The notes under the pieces: model-generated
Databases searched by the model: none
Seen by the model: the letters and a program-made list of their open reading frames with translations, nothing else
What the model was told of the DNA's origin: nothing
Translations under genes and position numbers: made by a program
Assembly: GCA_054601695.1 (NCBI GenBank)
Contig: BAAHQB010000066.1
Coordinates: 682,001 to 746,000 of the forward strand
DNA length: 64,000 bases
Reading direction: 5' to 3'
From: Amorphochlora amoebiformis
Taxonomy: Eukaryota; Cercozoa; Chlorarachniophyceae
Part shown: positions 60,719-64,000 of the stretch, piece after piece
How positions within the stretch are numbered: the stretch's first letter is position 1
Layout of the letters: each line of letters starts with the position of its first letter

Positions 60719-61220
60719 GTATATATACATGTATATATATATATATATATATCTAGATATGTATTATACAGTCTGATAATATTAAATATCATGATATCGA
60801 CATATAATTTATTATAGTATTATTACATGTATGGAGATATGATGAATCATATTATTAAAAATCTAGATAAATTTATACCGTCGGTAATTTTACTAGTGAA
60901 TAATTTATTATAAACTTTAGTAATTTAATTTAATATTAAACATATAATTTTTAATTAATATTTATTATATAAAATTTACAATACATGTACCCAAACGGTG
61001 AGTAATAATTAATAATGTCTGAGACTGTCGATATGATCATGCACTGAATTTTAATATTATATTACATCTAGTACATCACTGTACATGTAATAAATTATTA
61101 TACATACATGTATATTAAATTATTTAATAATTTAAGGCGAATTTTATCATTCAGGCATCGATTCTGACAGAGTTAATTTACGATTATACTACTAACTGAA
61201 ATCGATCAATCAGAATCGGC
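60190..61220. other. AT-rich right arm of the transposon
   Basis: (TA)n at 60300-60410 and 60480-60760, then complex AT-rich sequence with the subterminal gattctgaca. No ORF. The left arm (56769-57470) is similarly AT-rich, with a tandem actttaatcttagtag repeat at about 57017-57055. Confidence 0.7.
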
Positions 61221-61223
61221 GAA

Positions 61224-61245
61224 CATCGCTACTTAACAAGGTCTA
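61224..61245 (-). repeat. Right terminal inverted repeat of the Harbinger element
   Basis: catcgctacttaacaaggtc + ta, the perfect reverse complement of 56747-56768. Confidence 0.97.
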
Positions 61246-61629
61246 ATATGTGTGTGTTACATGGAACTAGTGGAAGTTAGATCGAATTATGTGTAGAATT
61301 ATCATATGATTATATATGTACTAGATTTAATATTCTCTACATGTATGGCTTGCCTATATACTATATATATACACATATATATATATCTAGTATATATATA
61401 TATCAATGCGAATAGAACTGACTCAACTTAGTACAATTTGCGCTAGTTGCGAGATCAAAATTATGAACCAATAAATATGAATCTGTTCTCTAAATCATCG
61501 TATTCTCGGAGAAAATGAGTGTTCGCTTGATATGTTGAGTGAATTTATTCACTCGGAAGTTTTAATGAAGTGTGCAAGTTCTCGCATGCATGATGATCAT
61601 GCGTTATCCCAGGGTTTTTTTGCCCAGAT
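61246..61629. other. 3' flank of the RNASEK-like gene
   Basis: Unique, AT-rich sequence between the transposon end and the stop codon at 61630. It contains a short (TA)n at 61350-61400. No gene seen. Confidence 0.5.
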
Positions 61630-62037
61630 CTATGAACTAGGGATTTTAGCATCATCCCCCTGGTCTTCCTCCTGCATCTCTCGCATCTTTTTGACGCGAT
61701 CTGCCGCTTCCTCGAGCTGCTTGTTGGACTTCGCCTTATATAAACAGCCCGCCGACATTAGCGCAAAGACGAAGTAGATGACGGCCGCGACGTAGCAATT
61801 CACGGCTGCCCCATGGCGATCTCCTTTAAAGTCGATAGATGTAGATCCAGCATCGAGGGCGGCTCCCAAACAAAGAAGGAAGATAACTCCCACAGAGCTC
61901 AATAGACCACAGCAGTTTCCGCAATCCTGAAGGTATAAATCAGCTGAAAATTTTGGTAGATAAAACATCGATTGACTTCTCTCTTACATTTCCACATATC
62001 AACCCTAAGAAATTGTCATTACCTCGAGACACCCCAT
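61630..62037 (-). CDS. RNASEK-like small membrane protein (probable V-ATPase-associated), two exons
   Basis: Exon 1 is 62037-62023 (MGCLE, GTAATG donor); exon 2 is 61926-61630 (TAG). The product is 103 residues. After a short Cys-rich start (DCGNCCG) come two predicted membrane helices: LLSSVGVIFLLCLGAAL and, after a 20-residue loop, CYVAAVIYFVFALMSAGCLY. These are followed by a charged coiled tail (KSNKQLEEAADRVKKMREM). The CG..CG..LS..GVI.L..LG spacing and the NC..AA.iY helix match ribonuclease kappa (RNASEK), a two-helix protein of endomembranes now known as a V-ATPase-associated subunit. The longer acidic tail is not typical. Assignment is from motif spacing only. Confidence 0.75.
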
Positions 62038-62294
62038 TCTTTCACCCTACGCGAACTACAGGCTACAATGCTGCTTGCGCGCGAAATTTAATATTTATTC
62101 TTTCGGACGATAAATTCTCATAATCTTGAATATCTCGGTCTTCTGGCCAGGCACGCGAGGACCTGCCTGCGTTCTCGTCCCCCCAGGTTCTCTACCTCTA
62201 TCGGACGCAGTATGGCAGGATGGAAGATGATCCTGAAGGAAACTTGTGCCGTATATTCGTGATTTTTTTTTTTTTTCCCTCTAGAAGGCCCGAC
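62038..62294. promoter_or_regulatory. Head-to-head spacer RNASEK-like gene / unidentified gene
   Basis: 257 bp of unique sequence between divergent ATGs, with a T15 run at about 62263-62277 immediately upstream of the plus-strand gene. A bidirectional promoter is inferred from geometry. Confidence 0.45.
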
Positions 62295-62878
62295 ATGGAC
62301 GGGAGTGGGTCAATCTTCTCGTCAAGGCGGAGGGTGACGAAAGACAAATATAGTTTCAGATCGCCCCTGAGAAGCCCTGGGGGCTTCTCGAACGGACGTA
62401 GCACTCCGAATTCACGGTATTGCTGGAATTTGGCACGATAATGCGTAGAGGGGAACGAAGGTTGTTAGGTCGGGCGTTGGAAGAACCATTGGGAATCGAG
62501 ATGAGCAATGTTTCATGAGACTATATGTGTTGTATGAATGGATTAAAAGGACATAGACCGCCAGCTTACCGCAGAGAGAGAAAGAGGGGCCTTCGAGTCG
62601 GCCAAGCCTTAGTGAACCCAGGGTTGATTTGTGTGATCTGCTATATTTTTGCTTCAGAGCCAGTGATGAGCGTAGTTTGAGGTCGATGTTACCGTTGGGT
62701 CAAAATCTTACTTCTGTTACAAATTCACCGCATACGTATGATACGCAATTCAAGCCTCCACCCCTCCCTACACCTCCGCCCGAGCTCGCTTACGAGGTGA
62801 AACTCCTGGCGGTTGTAAATGTGATATGCTTTGTTGGGGTTTGTATCTATGTGCGCATATATGTATGTACCATATTAC

Positions 62879-62940
<62 letters not shown>

Positions 62941-62981
62941 CGTGTGTGTGTGTGTTTGTGCGTATGTATACATATCATGAC

Positions 62982-63029
<48 letters not shown>

Positions 63030-63124
63030 CATGTTGGGGTTTGTATCCATGTGCATATATGTATATGTACCATATAACTTATACATATATATATATATAT
63101 AATATATATAATATATATATATAT

Positions 63125-63203
<79 letters not shown>

Positions 63204-63249
63204 GTATTTGTTTGTGTGTATGTATGTGTGTATGTATACATATCACGTG

Positions 63250-63292
<43 letters not shown>

Positions 63293-63372
63293 TTATATTT
63301 TTACATACATACATAAATATAATATAATATAATATATATATATATATATATTACATACATAAATCAAATATG

Positions 63373-63417
<45 letters not shown>

Positions 63418-63486
63418 ACTACATGCTTGTGTGTGTGTGTATGAGGTGGTGAGAGTTCGTGTAAACGTACATTACATTATATAAAT

Positions 63487-63522
<36 letters not shown>

Positions 63523-63655
63523 ATATATATACATACATACATACTTATTAACTCTTAAACAGACCCTCGAAACCAGTAAGGAGGCTATGCGACGGTATAA
63601 GAAGCTCATGGGACCATACGCTCAATCTTACCACGCTTCGAATGTTAGATCCAAG
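62295..63655 (+). CDS. Unidentified protein, first three exons (gene continues off the right edge)
   Basis: Exons 62295-62416, 62658-62796 and 63563-63655 join in phase, giving 118 residues. The N-terminus is Ser/Arg-rich and probably disordered ([20 protein letters not shown]). A Pro-rich segment follows ([16 protein letters not shown]), then a basic helix ([20 protein letters not shown]). I recognise no family. The exon calls rest on canonical splice signals, phase and normal composition. The last exon ends with an AAG|GTTGAA donor before (TA)n that runs to the window edge. Confidence 0.6.
62825..63085. repeat. Duplicated intron segment flanking (TA)n/(TG)n
   Basis: gttggggtttgtatctatgt + gcgcatatatgtatgtaccatatta (62834-62878) recurs as gttggggtttgtatccatgt + gcatatatgtatatgtaccatataa (63032-63077), about 198 bp apart with (TA)n and (TG)n between. 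Confidence 0.9.
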
Positions 63656-63659
63656 GTTG

Positions 63660-64000
<341 letters not shown>

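Larger units (their letters stand above)
56747..61245. mobile_element. PIF/Harbinger-type DNA transposon, about 4.5 kb, structurally complete
   Basis: The ends are perfect 22-bp inverted repeats: left 56747-56768 starts tagaccttgttaagtagcg, and right 61224-61245 is its reverse complement. A second inverted pair (tgtcagaatc at 57096-57105, gattctgaca at 61160-61169) lies subterminally. Inside are a minus-strand DDE transposase (57478-58818) and a divergent plus-strand ORF (59242-60124). The two-gene layout is typical of PIF/Harbinger. The outer TA of each end may be a TA target duplication rather than part of the repeat; a 3-bp TWA duplication, usual for Harbinger, is not evident. It is inserted between the 3' ends of NUP205 and the RNASEK-like gene. 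The intact ORF and perfect ends suggest recent activity. Confidence 0.95.

Overview
The window is nuclear DNA of a eukaryote with very short exons, GT-AG introns and an exceptional load of (TA)n microsatellites. Almost every ORF longer than about 60 codons is a shadow of these repeats (poly Ile-Tyr, Thr-His, Leu-Ser, Cys-Val). The real genes show up as islands of non-repetitive sequence, 24-345 nt long, bounded by ..AG| and |GTATAT / GTAAxx signals, whose reading phases join exactly. I assembled the genes by hand from splice sites, phase and protein-family motifs. CCCTAA/TTAGGG arrays inside introns suggest a TTAGGG-type telomere. The lineage cannot be named from the sequence alone; an intron-rich protist or alga fits.

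Layout: (1) 339-5355, minus: 5' part of an SPB1/FTSJ3-type rRNA 2'-O-methyltransferase gene, running off the left edge. (2) 5938-8191, plus: a universal stress protein, complete. (3) 8192-9655: intergenic sequence with a 17-bp minisatellite. (4) 9656-13502, minus: a secreted receptor-type ligand-binding protein (ANF_receptor fold) with one in-frame TGA. (5) 13737-56118, plus: a NUP205/NUP192 scaffold nucleoporin spread over about 86 exons in 42 kb. (6) 56747-61245: an intact-looking PIF/Harbinger DNA transposon with 22-bp inverted ends, a DDE transposase and a divergent second ORF. (7) 61630-62037, minus: a small RNASEK-like membrane protein. (8) 62295 to beyond 63655, plus: the first exons of an unidentified gene.

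The six host genes form three head-to-head pairs (SPB1/USP, receptor/NUP205, RNASEK/unknown), 234-582 bp apart between start codons. These gaps are probable bidirectional promoters. The transposon sits in the tail-to-tail gap between NUP205 and the RNASEK gene. The genes are housekeeping (ribosome biogenesis, nuclear pore, stress response, probably V-ATPase); nothing suggests a shared pathway.

The most unusual feature is recurrent partial duplication of exon ends. At least ten exons of NUP205 and SPB1 have one or two truncated copies of an exon edge plus its splice site in the adjacent intron, separated by (TA)n. The TA repeats may be driving copying of splice-site segments.
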